Source: Schistosoma haematobium
Lineage: Eukaryota > Platyhelminthes > Trematoda > Strigeidida > Schistosomatidae
DNA: 64,000 nt
Direction: 5' to 3'
Assembly: GCF_000699445.3 (NCBI RefSeq)
Contig: NC_067199.1
Location: 33,464,902-33,528,901, forward strand
Under the pieces are notes generated by a model. The model was not told the origin of the DNA. It saw nothing but the letters and a program-made list of their open reading frames with translations, and searched no databases. Below are positions 1 to 13,144 of this stretch, one piece after another. Both the position numbers and the translations under genes were made by a program. How positions within the stretch are numbered: the first letter of the stretch is position 1; each line of letters starts with the position of its first letter.

Positions 1-1190
1 ACGCTTATTGATGTATCAATAGTCCTCAAGATATATCGTCCAACGACTTCATTTCTGACTTCTGATTTGACTGTTTTGATAAACTACAAATATATAGGTG
101 TTGTCAAACTCAGAGTACATTTACCATCTTTAAGTCTATGCCATACAGTCTAAGATTTCTCTAACGCAAAATAACACTATAAACTCCAGAAATAATAGTT
201 ATTAAATAAGTGTTCAGTACCTAGGAATCAATAAATGTATTTTGTACAGATTAAAGCATCCTTCCCCAGTGGATGTTTAAAGGTCAACAATCAAGTGAGC
301 AACACCCCAGCGTTAAATTTAGCCAAATACGAAACCACTGACAATGGCCCAGCAACAAACAATATTAAAATTAAGTAATAAGGGTAAAACGTTCAGTGGA
401 AGACCAAAAAAATGTGGTTAAAAAAGACTTGAGTAATACTTAAAACATAAGACAAGCTAAAAAACAAAACAATAGCAATACTATTCAACAAAACACTCTG
501 GTAGGGTTTTCAGCGTATTCTTTCTGTTACAATAGATGGGTAAGACAAATGAACGTTAATCAGGTACATAAAACTATTGACTTTCGTGGTTGTTAAACAA
601 ATGAGCTAGTTTGAATAAGAGATAAATTTTCCCGACTTCAACTCGGGATCTTGTTTGAAAGTTGACTCGCACATTTGAAATTTGTTAAAATGTATCAATA
701 TTAGTTATTTGTCTAGGTTGAACGCACAGCCGGTATTTTAACTTCCTGATTTTTGTTGCAGTTGCAAGGTAGTAAGTTTTTTATGTTTTTATACTTTCGG
801 GAGGTCGATAAGTAACTATTGATGTTGAAAACATCGTGAAATTTTCTTTCTTCACCGTAAAAACGCAGTGAAAATGCAGATGTATCATTGTGTTTGTACT
901 TAAATTCGATACAAACAACTTAAAATGTACTGCAAATTAGTTAACTTTAAACACACGTGTATGTAAATACGAGACACATTTAAAGTTTATTTGACTGAGT
1001 GAGTGAGACTTAGGTGTATTGATGATCAATGTATGCACAATAAGAAACATTGAATCTTCTAAAAAAATATTTTGGAAATAATTTTAACGGGGGTTGACTT
1101 TGGCATCAAAGGAGCGGTGTAAAAGACTTATAATAAATTGGTTATGCAAAAGTTAAAGGGTTTTCTAATTCATGCAGTAACTAAGGTAGA

Positions 1191-1193
<3 letters not shown>
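1..1193. other. AT-rich noncoding sequence
   Basis: Both strands carry frequent stop codons and no reading frame looks like a coding exon. I see no repeat family shared with the rest of the window. Probably intergenic or intronic. Confidence 0.5.

Positions 1194-1250
<57 letters not shown>
1194..1250. repeat. Compound (CT)n(AT)n microsatellite
   Basis: A run of CT dinucleotides passes directly into a run of AT dinucleotides. Open frames crossing it on either strand are low-complexity artefacts. Confidence 0.95.
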
Positions 1251-1252
<2 letters not shown>

Positions 1253-1479
1253 TAGAGAGTCATGGAACTAAAAATAAGCAGAAATGCTACTTGTTGAAAT
1301 CTGTTTATTGTTGTAATTAACTCTCGGAAAGAGGGCTCAAGTGAAGAACACATATACTTGGTTAAATGACTTTAAGAAAATCTTTCAAACATTTCCACGT
1401 TTCAACAGACTCTTTAGAACATTCAATATTTTTGGCATTGTAAAGATTACGTTATTTTGATCATGGGTGACTTCTAAGC

Positions 1480-1835
1480 TTTGCACGTATTTCGTGGACT
1501 GACCGAGTAAGTAATGTTGATCTTAGGCGAAGGATACTTAAGATAGTAAATCTTCACCAACTGAGGTGGATAAGACATGTGTTACGTATTGCTATCTGCC
1601 ACATACGTTAATAAAAGATGGTTGTTGATGCAGAGATAGGTTGAACAAAAACTAGAGACGACTAAATCAAACATGGAATCAGTCTATGAAGTCATTAACT
1701 ATTAGATTAAGCCATATTAATAGATGTGGACAACCTAATTCGAGTCGGTATGATAACAGACCAGTGAGACCTTGGGTGACATGGCCCAGAACCATTCAAA
1801 CCTATTCAGATGCATTCACTCTCTATTTTCCTGTT
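1480..1835 (+). mobile_element. Decayed 3' fragment of RTE family 2 retrotransposon
   Basis: With several frameshifts, the + strand translates to pieces matching the C-terminal part of the family-2 reverse transcriptase ORF that is intact at 37696-38316 on the other strand. Around 1555-1590 it matches the segment on that copy reading HRLRWLAHVLRM, and around 1668-1725 the segment reading WHQCLKTITSSLSHVGRC. Many stops; clearly dead. The family is assigned by internal comparison within this window. Confidence 0.6.
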
Positions 1836-2340
1836 GTAGATCACCAACATAGATGATCTATGTCGAAAATGATTGGAGGCCTACTCGAGTTAGACGTGAA
1901 TGGTGTGACAAACTAGCTAACGTCGAAGTCACACCTCGTGGTCAGCGCTTTACTTGGACTACCCTATTGACGTATCAAGGTACCGTAGATGCTTTGAAGA
2001 CTGTACAACACAGAGGACGTTATTACGAAAATATATTAGTTAAAGTGGATACAAGCGAAAGTAAGACTACTGCCGCATGGGCCAGTTCACGGCATACGAC
2101 TAACTGATGCGCGTTGGTTGTCCCTGACCTTGACGAGGATCGATGATTTGCTCGATATTTAATGACCCAACTGCCGTATGATTTGGCTAGGGCTTAGTGA
2201 CATTTCGCTGGCCCTACACTGTTGATCTTGGACCTCAATATTCATTCATGCATATGTTTCCAATCTGTCTTTCCAAATAGTGCTCTCAAGGTTTCGTCTT
2301 TATTTTAGCATTGCTACTACATTATTCCGAGATCTTTTGT
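1836..2340 (+). other. Unassigned segment with higher GC and an 84-codon open frame
   Basis: This stretch is visibly less AT-rich than its surroundings and holds one open frame at 1853-2107. The frame starts right after the RTE family 2 fragment. I do not recognise the protein and see no splice signals that tie it to a gene. The position suggests it could be more repeat-derived sequence, but that is inference. Confidence 0.3.
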
Positions 2341-2804
2341 TATTTTTATCTCAATATGCTAATAAAGTTCCAGGAAATCGGGCCAACACACGTTTATGCC
2401 AGACTGCGTGTTACTGATATCTGTATGGACAACCGAATTGAATGCTGTAAAGCCTTGGAAAAACAGTACATTGGTTCGAAGGATTAAGAGAAAAAATATG
2501 AATGAAAGCGTGTGATAACTTGGATAACAAAAGAATGGGTAGTAATAGATTTTAATGTTTGTATATAAGAAATAGTGAATATAAGCACGCTGTAGATGTG
2601 TACCAAATCATGAAAATCCAGCTACCCACTACTCCTTGGCTTTCGGAGGTTTTTATATCGACACCTTTTATGATCAGAATAACTTTTTGAATAAAAAAAA
2701 TTCCCGAAAATCATCTCAGTAGATTCTTGACATATCTAAACCGATTAAGTAAATTTTAAACCTTACTATTTATTTTAATAGGTAAATCCATAGATTGGTA
2801 GGAG

Positions 2805-2991
2805 CATGACTACCATTAAAGACCTGGATGGCAGTTTCGTTCTAGTATGGGACTCCTCACCAGTACACATCCACAAACCCTCACGTTGGATTCGAACTCA
2901 TAACCCTCGATCCCGCGCACGAACGCTTAACCTCTAGACCACTGAGCTGGTATCTAACGGTGTTAATGTCTAACTTCGAGTGATCCATGAT
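2805..2991 (-). repeat. Hammerhead-type tRNA-like short repeat (degenerate)
   Basis: Reading the - strand: a tRNA-like part with a B-box-like GTTCGAATCC-type core, then a decayed hammerhead region (about 2840-2876), then a terminal part resembling the other copies. The catalytic core is mutated, so self-cleavage is not expected. Confidence 0.75.
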
Positions 2992-3315
2992 TTTATGTTT
3001 TGTAATCAGTGCTTTCCATTATTTTAAGGGAGGTTATTGCTTAATTTGTTGATGTAATTATGAAATTTCTATCATACAAATAGAAGCCGCTGTAAACAGA
3101 GTAGAATACACCCTAATATTTACTGAAGATAGTCGTTTCATTTATCTTAGCTTTTCGAAAAGCAAAGGACTCCTATATATATATTTTATCTGTTTTTTCT
3201 TTAAATTCTACAGTGAATTGATCCAATATCAAATTATGTCATTATCAAAGTTTTCTAATCTATTTCTTGACGATTTACCAATCCATCGATTTTGTATGTT
3301 TTTTGTATTGTTTAC

Positions 3316-6300
3316 ATGAAATATATTCGATTTTATAAACCAGCTACAAATGATTTAAATGTGTATTTACAAGACATCATCAATCAACTTTTACATATTA
3401 AAGAACCTGAAGATCCAGTAAATGTTAAACTATTCCTATCAAAATAGTATATTTTAGCAGGTTTACTTTTGATAGCATGTTATTATTTTATAGTTTTGAG
3501 CATGTTGTAAATGGGACACATACTATTCATAGAGAATTTAAATATATATCAGCTATTCCCTATAATCGTATAACATTTTTATTTAATTTATGGAATGCTT
3601 TCATGCCACTGAAAGATAAAGGTAATGTTTTAGGACAAATTTCTGTCTTACATTTTTACTCTTTAGATTTCACTATTGAAGAATTTTACACAATTGTCCA
3701 ATTATTTTGTTTCGATTTTCCTGGTGAAATACTCTCTCATTGTCAAAAGTAATTTACAAATAAATGAATAATAACAATCGTAATAATGAAATTTTTTGTA
3801 GAACTTTGAATATAGTACACAACTCTACAATAGTTTACCCTTACAAAGATTTGTTTTGTATATTTCAATTTCATTTCTACTTTGAAGTTATGTTTCATCG
3901 TTTTCATTTTATTTTCTTAAATTATTGTAGAATTTGTAAATGCTTTAATTAGTGAACTTACTAAAACTGAGTCAGTTGTGTTGACTAATAAACAAAAGGG
4001 TCAATCCGAGTTAGTCGGTGAATCAGGTAATTTGGATTGGTCTTTATGATAATAACAATAATAACGTAGTGTTTAGTACTATATCGAGCCCACATAGATT
4101 ATACCAGCTCCTGGGCAGACCAATTAATTCGTTTTTCTCAAGTCACATTTCGACCTTGTTGATTATTCTCTTATTAACCCTGACTGTAGTAATTGCTCGC
4201 ACTATTCATTACATGTATGTAACTTAATTTTGTCTGAATGTAGATATCGAGCCACTCTTGATCAAAACAAGCTGGCTGTCTTGCCTTCTCCGCTGTGCAT
4301 TACTTTGTTTCGTTTCCTTATGCTTGCTTCACCTTGTTTCACCGATTGTTTGTCTGGGTGAATAAGTGTATGAAATAGATGTATTCAAAATTCATTCTTC
4401 AATTTGTCTTATTTTATTCCGTTATTCTCTAACACAGATCAATTCGATAATTGTATATGAGGGTTGGCGGTATGTGTATTTTGATAACAATCAGCATACG
4501 ATCTAACTGGAGTCAGATATAGGGTCACCAAAATAGTAACAATAATAATAATTATTACTCAAAGATAACTTTACCTTGAAACTGATATCAATTGAAGAGC
4601 CAACAGTCGACAAATAAAGATCAATCATCACTTGAATAGCTTACAAGTAATGTATTTGATTGTGGCACTAAGTGAAGTGGGTTTAGATTCCATAGACTTT
4701 GTCAGTTTTCACACAAAACTGCTTTGTTAACGAGTGTTAGTTAGGTCGAGAATTTATTCAAGCGTGGCATTCTGATAATTGTTTTCTATCATGTAATATA
4801 AGTATTTGCTTTTTCATTCTGCAGCTTTTTGGTAGTTGTTGGTCATTTTTTTTAAAATTCAGTTAGTAGACATTGTAATTATTATATTAAACAATTACGT
4901 TTAATAGTTTTTTAATGTTTTTTCATACTTCATATAGACATTTCCAGTGGAGACGGTAAATGTTCACATAAATCAGTGGCATCTGAATGTTGTTTTAAGA
5001 TGAACATATTAGTTGACTTACCAAATAAATATGTGGACTCAATAGAATTTCTTAATTTTACACGTGGGTTGTATAAAGAATCAACTTTATTGTAAGTTGA
5101 CTGTTTTATATATTACTTAATTATATAAGTAGTAGTTCAAATGGGATATTATCTAAATTATTATGCAAGTGAACTTGAATCCCTTTAAGTATTAAATAAA
5201 TATCTTATTCTTTTGACGTATAACTCATTAATGGTGTTCATATCAGTTTGGTTTAGTGGGTAGAAATTACCATATCATTGTTGTTTAGGATTCAATGTTT
5301 ATACAAGAGGTCAAAGCTCATGGTAGGTAGTTCCTGGAAAGAAAAACACCATGTTGACACAAGAATTAAGCTATTAAATAGTTAATCATTATCATGATAA
5401 GTGCTAAATCAGATCATGTACTTTGTAAATAAGTTGGAATTTGTTCAACTGGCTTATTTGTGTTATGACAGATAGTATATAGCTTGAGTAAATATTAAAA
5501 TAGATTTCAGGTTTGAATTTACATGTCCATTCTTTTTTTAAGGTATTGCATTATTTAAGCTGTATAGTTCTAAATAACTTTTGAACCGATTTACCGGAAC
5601 ACTTTTGTTGGTAATTTAATATTATGTTATTAGGTACGACCATTTGGGCAATCACAAATGATCAGTGATGCTTATTAGATCAATCATAATGTAATGGACG
5701 AAGACTTGGAGATGGTAAACCAATTTACTGTATTAAGCAAATTACGTGCCATATTTGTAAAATATGAAAACAATACACTGAATGCTTGAGTTGCGAATCT
5801 TTCTTGAATTGTGTCCTATAAGCCCTATCTTTCTTTTATCCCTGTTCCAACTTGGAATGCTCTTCTTTTTTTCTTTCCTTCTCATGTTCCTGTTCTGTGA
5901 GTAAGAATCCTACTGCTAATTCTTGATACATACCACTTACATCTGTCCGTATAATTAACACACACCACAATAGCAGTGCTTAATTTTATGGAAGGAAAAA
6001 TCCAAAATACATTATCATTAGTAAATAAAAGAGTATTAGGTTGACAACATAACAGGCTGAAAAGAAGAATTTTCACACAGCTAACCTTTTTCTGTTCTAT
6101 TATAGTCAAGTAGAAGGAGTAAATGAAACAAAGAATATGTCGGCTTTTGTATGATCTGTGATAATAATTAAATTGAATGAAAGACCATTTAACATAGTTA
6201 ACTCACTAACGGGCGGAGTAATTTCGTTCTTTCCGAATTTCCAACATATATGTTGACAAGAATGGGTCCTGAACGACTGTCCATCATCACGCAATATGTT

Positions 6301-6517
6301 TGGCAGTATAATTTGTTGTTAAATTGAAACTGAACATTTTTAAAGTATAGTCTCAGTAATTATTCAAGTTGTATTTGTGGTTTAGATGTAATTTGTGAAT
6401 ATTGGTTAATGATCTTGACCGTTCATTTCAAATGTAAAAAGTGAAGATATATCATATATTCGTTTCTGCTTTGTTTAATTTTGTGAAGGAGACCTATTGC
6501 ATGAATATTACCGATTG

Positions 6518-6559
<42 letters not shown>

Positions 6560-6758
6560 CAGATATCTTCAGATAATATATTTATAAGATGTATTTTTTA
6601 AAACTAATATTTACCTACAGTATTTACTTCATTAAATAGATTACCGCCGAAATTAGTGATGCATAAATGTGCTAAAACATATCTATTTCACTCAGAATTT
6701 AATCTATATGGTTTATTCACATCATTGGCAACAGATCACTTATTAATAAAAGAGATAG
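3316..6758 (+). CDS. TPGS1-like protein (candidate tubulin polyglutamylase complex subunit 1), 3'-incomplete
   Basis: Five exons join in phase: 3316-3446, 3494-3621, 3931-4026, 4938-5091 and 6640-6758, giving 209 codons plus one base. Introns have GT-AG ends; the first is only 47 nt (3447-3493). The start at 3316 is the first in-frame ATG, but an upstream exon joining at an AG near 3343 is possible. Residues about 29-48 read KEPEDPVNVKLFLSKYFEHV, which resembles the human TPGS1 segment with PEEP...FLAHYFE, in the region compared to RIIa/DPY-30-like dimerisation motifs. The next part (FLFNLWNAF) also fits loosely. TPGS1 belongs to the complex that adds glutamate chains to tubulin in cilia and neurons. 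The last exon ends in phase 1. Possible terminal exons are at 10903-10928 (strong polypyrimidine tract, stop after 8 more codons) or from 13252 (stop after about 20 codons). Exons 4 and 5 did not clearly match the family, so the name is tentative; the exon chain itself is better supported. Confidence 0.5.
6519..6556. repeat. (TA)n microsatellite
   Basis: Uninterrupted TA dinucleotides about 80 bp upstream of the fifth exon of the TPGS1-like gene, so inside its fourth intron. Confidence 0.95.
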
Positions 6759-6916
6759 GTAAATTAGTATGAATAAGTTTAACTTTTTTTGTAATTCTTA
6801 ACTTTTCAGTGCCACTGAATACAATCCTCAGTAATATTTGAATTGTATCTAGGAGTGGTCAACTCATTTTGCTCTGTTTTTAGGACTTGTCAGCTGTTTG
6901 TCAATACTTATATTGA

Positions 6917-7636
6917 TACTTACTTTACTTACTTACGCCTGTTACTCCCAATGGAGCATAGGCCGCTGATCAGCATTCTCCAACCCACTCTGTCCTGGGC
7001 CTTCTTTTCTAGTTCCATCCAATTCTTGTTCATTTTTCTCATGTCTATCTCCATTTCTCGGCGTAATGTGTTCTTTGGTCTTCCTCTTTTCCTTTGGCCT
7101 TGAGGATTCCATGTGAGGGCTTGTCTTGTAACGCAGTTGGGTGCTTTCCTCAATGTGTGTCCTATCCACTTCCAGCGCTTCTTCCTGATTTCTTCCTCCG
7201 CTGGGATCTGGTTTGTTCTCTCCCACAGTACGTTGTTGCTAATAGTGTCCGGCCAATGGATCTGAAGTATTTTGCGTAGACAATTGTTAATAAACACCTG
7301 TATTTTCTGGATGATGGCTTTCGTAGTTCTCCAGGTTTCTGCCCCATACAGTAGAACTGTCTTGACATTTGTATTGAAAATCCTGACCTTGGTGTTGGTT
7401 GACAGTTGTTTTGAGTTCCAGATGTTCCTCAGTTGTAAATATGCTGCTCTTGCTTTGCCGATCCGCGCCTTCACATCTGCATCAGATCCACCCTGTTCAT
7501 CAATGATGCTGCCCAAATATGTAAAGGCTTTTACATCTTCCAAATCTTCTCCATCACTTGTGATTGGATTGGTGCATTCTGTGTTGTATCGGAGAATCCT
7601 GCTTTTCCCTTTGTGTATATTGAGACCCACTGCTGC
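6917..7636 (-). mobile_element. RTE family 1 retrotransposon, 5'-truncated copy A
   Basis: The - strand holds an uninterrupted frame of 233 codons (6929-7630), the C-terminal part of a non-LTR reverse transcriptase ORF. It contains [14 protein letters not shown] and [11 protein letters not shown] segments and ends at the 3' tail made of TAAG-like units (6917-6936). The element is cut off just after the RT palm region, as expected for incomplete target-primed reverse transcription. A possible 8-bp target duplication TGATACTT lies at 6914-6921 and 7637-7644, but it partly overlaps the tail, so it is weak. The long frame suggests a fairly young insertion. Confidence 0.88.
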
Positions 7637-7644
7637 TGATACTT

Positions 7645-9743
7645 GAACCTAATTCTTATCTCTTCAAATACTAATGCGTTATCGTCTAAGCTAATGAGCT
7701 CATATAGCCATTTCTAGATGTTCGTATTTAGGACTGCAGTTGCTTGATCTCTGTTGGCATGTATACATATTCAATAAATATTTATATTATTGCCTTTTAG
7801 TTGTTGGGTTCGATTATAATCATGATTATTATTCACTTTGTATGAATGGTCTAATACTAAATATATGTTGACACTAAATTATGTACATTGTATTTAAAGT
7901 AAATAATTAATTCTTTTATATTCCTTCTCATATGGTCATTTAGTTCTTGTTGTATAAATACATAGATTTAAATTATGTGGGTGAGTTGTGTATACTCTGG
8001 AATAAGTGTACTTCAATGAATACTGGATAACAAAAATGAATATGTTTTTTTTTTTAAAAAAAAGTGTACTTTGGTACTTATTTCGGTTTTATAACACTAT
8101 AACTATGACAATGATTATTATATCGGTAATTTATGTTAAAGCAAAGTATTAAGTATCACTTACTATATTCTTACTGTTAAATATGAACTAATTAACCTGC
8201 TATTATTTCCCTCAATTCTGATCATGGTATTTTTAAATGAAGCATTTGAATTGTACAGATAATTTTCACCACAAATTAGTTCTAACTAGAGGACTATAAA
8301 AAAAAAGTAGTGTCACACAACTATTTTATCTAAGTTAACAGTTTCTCAATAGCACGATTCTAAGCTTTAGAAGGATCAAATAAACAATGGTAATATTTTT
8401 GGACGTAAAAGATAAATTGTTTTATTAGATTATTATACTTTGTGTCAACTAGCATGTTTTGCTAATATTGAACAACTGAAACAAAAGTGGTTGGAGACTT
8501 AATAGGAAATAGTTTTATACCAATCTCAAAGGGTAAAGATTTATCATACTGTAAAGTGTCAGGACTATCATATTTTTCTCAGTGCTTAATAAAAATATGA
8601 AACTCAGCATTCTTTAGCACTTTTCATGACAGTGTTGCATATAAGGGATTGCTTCTCACTTGGGGTTTCATCTCAGTCATCTAAAGCTGTTGACATGTGT
8701 CTTTTGTAGACACACTACGGTAGCACATCCAAAGTTGTCGGGTGAACAAAGCAAATAAAGTGGAAGCTAGGGATTAAAAGGAAACCCTCGGTGAAAATTA
8801 TACTTTTTTATGTAGCATTCACTCACTAAATGAACGGAGAAATAATAAATATTGCATACGAATTGAACATTGAAAAATAGGTGCCCCACAAATTCACGGA
8901 TATATATCCTATCTCATTATTTATATAATTTTAGTTGCTAATCTCCCTCTATCCCTTCTGATTATTCAGTGTACCGATTTTCAATGACGAAACTGTTTCA
9001 CCAAACGCTACATTTCTATAGAATATACACTGAATCATTTTCGATCAATCAACGAGTAGAGTTAACTGGGCTTTTATTATATGTAAACCTTTATCATCTT
9101 CAGTTGTAGCTATGGTAACCTAGTAACTTAGTGAATGATACTGTTATTTAATGTGATACGTATTGTGTTCTAGTTTCACTGTGAATTTTAACTTTTGGTT
9201 CTAGGTAAATCCAATGAGTTTTAAATACTGATAAATGCGCTTTCTGGATTCCACTTCTAGCTATTATACAAAACGTAATCTTAATGTATTAAAATATTAT
9301 GAAACTTGGATCGTTTACCATCCTTTGTACTGTTAGTGATAATATTTAATCCATTTTGACAAACTTTATAGTACTGTCAAATTATATTTAAATTGTTCCA
9401 GCTTACTCTTTAAGGCTCAATTTTATTACAAGGTAGCTTAGTTTAGTAGGTATTAATGATACAAATTTTTTCCTCTTTTAATCTCTCTTCATTGAGTAGA
9501 GACGTAAACACGTGGTGTTTACTGACTTGATTTAATTTGCTTCCGTAAACAGTAATTTTGTTTCAAGGTGGCATACGATTGTGTAACTAAAAAAATAAAC
9601 CAAATCAATTAGTTTGTAAATATAAATAAGTCCAATTTTGGCATTCACTAATTTATTCCTTTTTTTACTTAAACAGATGTTAATTTATAGTAGTTATTTA
9701 TTATCAGAATGGGAATTTTTGGAGATTGTAATAATTTGAATAG
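7645..9743. other. AT-rich noncoding sequence
   Basis: No convincing exon, RNA gene or repeat seen apart from a poly-T/poly-A run near 8047-8063. It may be intron of the TPGS1-like gene if that gene continues downstream. Confidence 0.4.
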
Positions 9744-10220
9744 TTGAATTCATGAGTCAATCTAAGTTAGAACACCATTGAAAACCTGGAAGTTCTAGTA
9801 TAGAACTCAACAGTGCGCATCCACGATCCCGCGCGCGGGACTCGAACCCAGGACCTTCGATTTTCTGCACGAACGCTTAACCTCTAAACCAGTGAGTCGA
9901 CATTCAATTGGGTTGATGTCTAACTTCAATCGACCCATGATCTTGCGCAACACTTTACTCATTGTCTGAGGTCGATAAATGTCTCCACTCGACACGTATT
10001 GGACTCCAGTGGTCACGGCTTTTCACTGGATTACCAGGAAATCCATCTTGAAGCTAGTCACTAGTGAGCACCGCATGCGAGACCGAAAGCCCTGGGTTAG
10101 AGTCCCACGTGAGAGATCGTGGGTACGGACTGGTGAGGAGTTCCATACCAGGGCGAAACGGCCGTCCAGTGCTTCCAGGCTTTCAATTGTGTTCTAGCTT
10201 AGATTGACTTGTGAATTCAA
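9744..10220. repeat. Inverted pair of hammerhead-type short repeats
   Basis: The left half is a - strand copy and the right half a + strand copy; the outer ends are complementary (TTGAATTCA with an imperfect extension). The left copy has lost the hammerhead core. The right copy retains GCGAAACGGCCGTCCAGTGC but its CTGANGA core is mutated. The spacer contains the GTCACTAGTGAGCA junction also seen at 33.5 and 63.3 kb, so this is the same composite type, older and more decayed. Confidence 0.75.
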
Positions 10221-11180
10221 CTATTAAAGATATTTATTGTCTGATGAAATAAAATCGCACTGAAATGGTGAAACGTCCCTGTATTCCCTAAAGTTTTGGA
10301 GATGTTGTATTCTCTGAGCTAGATTGTTTAATTGTGAGGCTTTCATTGTCTATCTAGACAACATCTTTGGCATATACTTCAGAAAGAAGTGAGCTATCAG
10401 GATTTTTTTCATATTTGACTAACTTGTCGTTTTCATCTGGAATTTAAGTGGTTGTTGTCCGAATTTGTATGACAGTCATTTACTTCATTCATACATGAAT
10501 AAATATACAAATAGAAATCAACTCAGTATATCAGCTAGTGAGAAAAAAAGGTCAACAAGTTCAGTGATCAGGTCAGGGTAGAAGACACTCCGAACAACAG
10601 TCGTATGACCACAGATAACAGTCAATTAACATCTAAGTCATCGAGCAGAGAATTGTAATAGCTCACTTTATGAGATATATATGATATTGTATAGAAGGAC
10701 AGTAGAAGCCCCACAAAGAATACAAATATCTAGAATCCTCACTTTCAGATACAAATATTCTCCATTATCCACCGGGAATATTGTAAATATACTAGACACT
10801 ATGTTCACTGTTCAATTTAAATGATATTATCAAAATGGATTTTTGATGTCGATTACTTTTACTAGTTTTTTTTAATCTTCCTTATGTTTTTTTTCCTTGT
10901 AGGGTTTCCTCAAGTCCATGGTTCATAATGATCGGATCAGGAAACAGACGAGCTTGATTAATATGATAGGTTTATAAAAATACAATAATTTTATGTATTC
11001 AACATTTATAAATAGAATCACATATATTTATCATGTAATCAATTAAGATAATATATAAATTAATGCACAGGTTTCATTTTCTTCCTCCCTGTATTTTTTA
11101 GCTTGATTATTTGTATGATCCGAATGTATAATTTGGGATTTATACTTATGCTGTTGTCAATATTCAATTCTGAATGATGT
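10221..11180. other. AT-rich noncoding sequence with a possible terminal exon
   Basis: Mostly featureless. A strong acceptor-like polypyrimidine tract ends at 10902. If the TPGS1-like exon 5 is spliced here, the frame ends at a TAA at 10926-10928. This is only a candidate. Confidence 0.3.
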
Positions 11181-11460
11181 TTAGATGTTAGACGTCGTTG
11201 GAGCTAGTCATCAGGATACCTATGATTCTGCTTTCTTGTTAGTTAGCACTCATTATAAGGTTATGCCTTGTTGACAACTAGCGTGAAACCTAGGTCTGAG
11301 GTTTTTAAGTCAATCACGTAGCATATAAACTGAGTGGACTAAATGTCAAGTTACTTCAACCAGTGAGCACATTGTAATTTGACCTATAGAATTCAATCAG
11401 TAATAGAAGGACTTGAAAAACATGACAGATTGGTCACTACTCAGTGGTCAAACAATTGTA
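11180..11460 (+). repeat. Interspersed repeat, unclassified family R2
   Basis: Shares order and patchy identity over about 280 bp with 24205-24500, including a GCTTTCTTGTTAGTTAGCAC-like block, a TGTCAAGT block and a CTCAGTGGTCAAACAATTGTAA-like end. No protein frame. Possibly an old SINE, but no clear pol III boxes. Confidence 0.45.
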
Positions 11461-12339
11461 AATATCTGAGTCATACAGAAGGTTAGTTACGACTCGAATA
11501 ACTCAGTGGTAATGCCTTAGACTATAAAGCTGAGTAACACAAAATCGAATCCATCAGGGAGCACCAGCCTAAAGGTACACCATGCTGAAACCTAGATTCA
11601 GGATTATCTCTAACATATAATGGGATGTATATTTTTGTTTTGCTTGTAAAAAAAGAGCTACTGAAAACAACAGGACAAATAACACTTCCAATCTAATTTC
11701 CAAAAATAACAATTAAAAAATATATACTATTAGTAGCAATGATTTAGTTATACAAACTTTGGGTTTAAGCTTAAACATCAGTGTACATTGTAATAACAAG
11801 TTAGTTATGGATATCAAGGGAAGAGAAAAATGAAACGAGAGAATAGTTAAATTTATATCAAATGAAATAACTTCATTTATAAATAAATAATATCTTTGTA
11901 ATATCCCAATGAGTAGAAAATTAGATTTTCTGACGTTTCGTAACTTAGTGTGAGTCACTTCTTCAGAGAGTAAATAACCAACTTAACAATCTACCCAATG
12001 CTCAATTTATTTGAAACCTCATTTATAATTTATTTTTAAAGGAGAAAAAAATTCCAAAAGGAAAAAGAACAACCTGAACCGTTTAATTCTGAATTATGTA
12101 AGAGAATGATCAATCACAACGACATTTTTTTAAGTTTTTTAATTTTAATAAATGGATACTCATACATATAGTACTTGTGAATGTGTTTGTGTGTGTGTGT
12201 ATCTATGTGCATTTGTGTAATGATAAATGAAATGAAATTATATACAACTAGTGTGATGTCATATTAAACGTCATCTAAAAAGTCGACTTACTTACTTATG
12301 AAAAGATTAATGTTTACTATGTGTTTAATTGACACTTAA

Positions 12340-12387
12340 CAATAATAATAATAATAATAACAATAATAATAGTAATAATAATAATAA
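12340..12387. repeat. (AAT)n microsatellite
   Basis: Trinucleotide run with a few interruptions; a short (GT)n run lies upstream near 12185-12200. Confidence 0.9.
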
Positions 12388-12600
12388 GTATTAATTATGT
12401 TTGTTAATATAAAATACAGAGATTGTATTTTGTTAAATGTATACGTATATAATTTTTATATATATTTCATCAAGTGAATTGTATATTTGAACTATTATTT
12501 AGAAATGAATTAATACACACACTTACACACAATTATTGCGTAATCATTTCAAACTAAATTGAATTATCAGTTTATGGGTTGTGGAGATTGTTACGTTTTC

Positions 12601-13144
12601 GATTGAGATCATGAACCGATTGATGTTAGACCAACATTGAAAACCTGGGAGCATTGGACAGCTGTTTCGTCCTATTGTGGGACTCCTCAGCAGTAAGCAT
12701 CCACGATCCCGCTCGCGGGATTCGAACTCAGGGCCTCCAGTCTCGCGTGCAAACGCTTAACCTACTGGACCCTTGGGCTGGTATCCAACGGTGTTAATGT
12801 CTAACCCCAACCAATCCACGAAAGTCCGCGACCATCTGGTGAGAAGCCGTGACCAGTGGAGCTAATCCTTGTCGGGTAGAAACAGGTGTCTACCTCAGTA
12901 CAATGGAAGATGGTCGCGCAATTTCCTGAATTGATTGAGGTTAGACATTAGCACCATTGGATGCCGGCTCAGTGGTCCAGTAGATTAAGCGTTCGCGCGT
13001 GAGACTGAAGGCCCTGTGTTCGAATCGCGCGAGCGGGATCGTGGATGCCCACTGCTGAGGGGTCCCACAATAGGACGAAACGGCCGTCCAGTGTTTCTAG
13101 GTTTTCAATGTTGGTCTAACATCAATCGGTTCATGATCTCAATC
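12601..13144. repeat. Inverted pair of hammerhead-type short repeats
   Basis: The outer 29 bp or so at 12601 and 13144 are reverse complements of each other. The left arm (- strand) keeps CTGAGGA, a stem II helix and GAAA; the right arm (+ strand, hammerhead about 13045-13092) has CTGAGGG, a core change expected to abolish activity. Both arms have tRNA-like A/B-box regions. The spacer (about 12810-12940) matches the leader of the composite at 33.3 kb, in the orientation of the right arm. Confidence 0.85.

Noticed and set aside
1138..1353. Frames on both strands with repeated Ser-Leu, Tyr-Ile or Arg-Glu pairs
   Set aside because: Direct translation of the CT/AT microsatellite.
3764..3952. 62-codon frame between exons of the TPGS1-like gene
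   Set aside because: Falls mostly within an intron and overlaps the true exon 3 in the wrong frame; composition is typical of AT-rich noncoding DNA.
9830..9900. tRNA-like sequences with A- and B-box motifs here and in the other short repeats
   Set aside because: They lack a proper cloverleaf and acceptor stem, occur in every copy of the repeat and are followed by hammerhead sequence, so they are SINE promoters at best, not tRNA genes.
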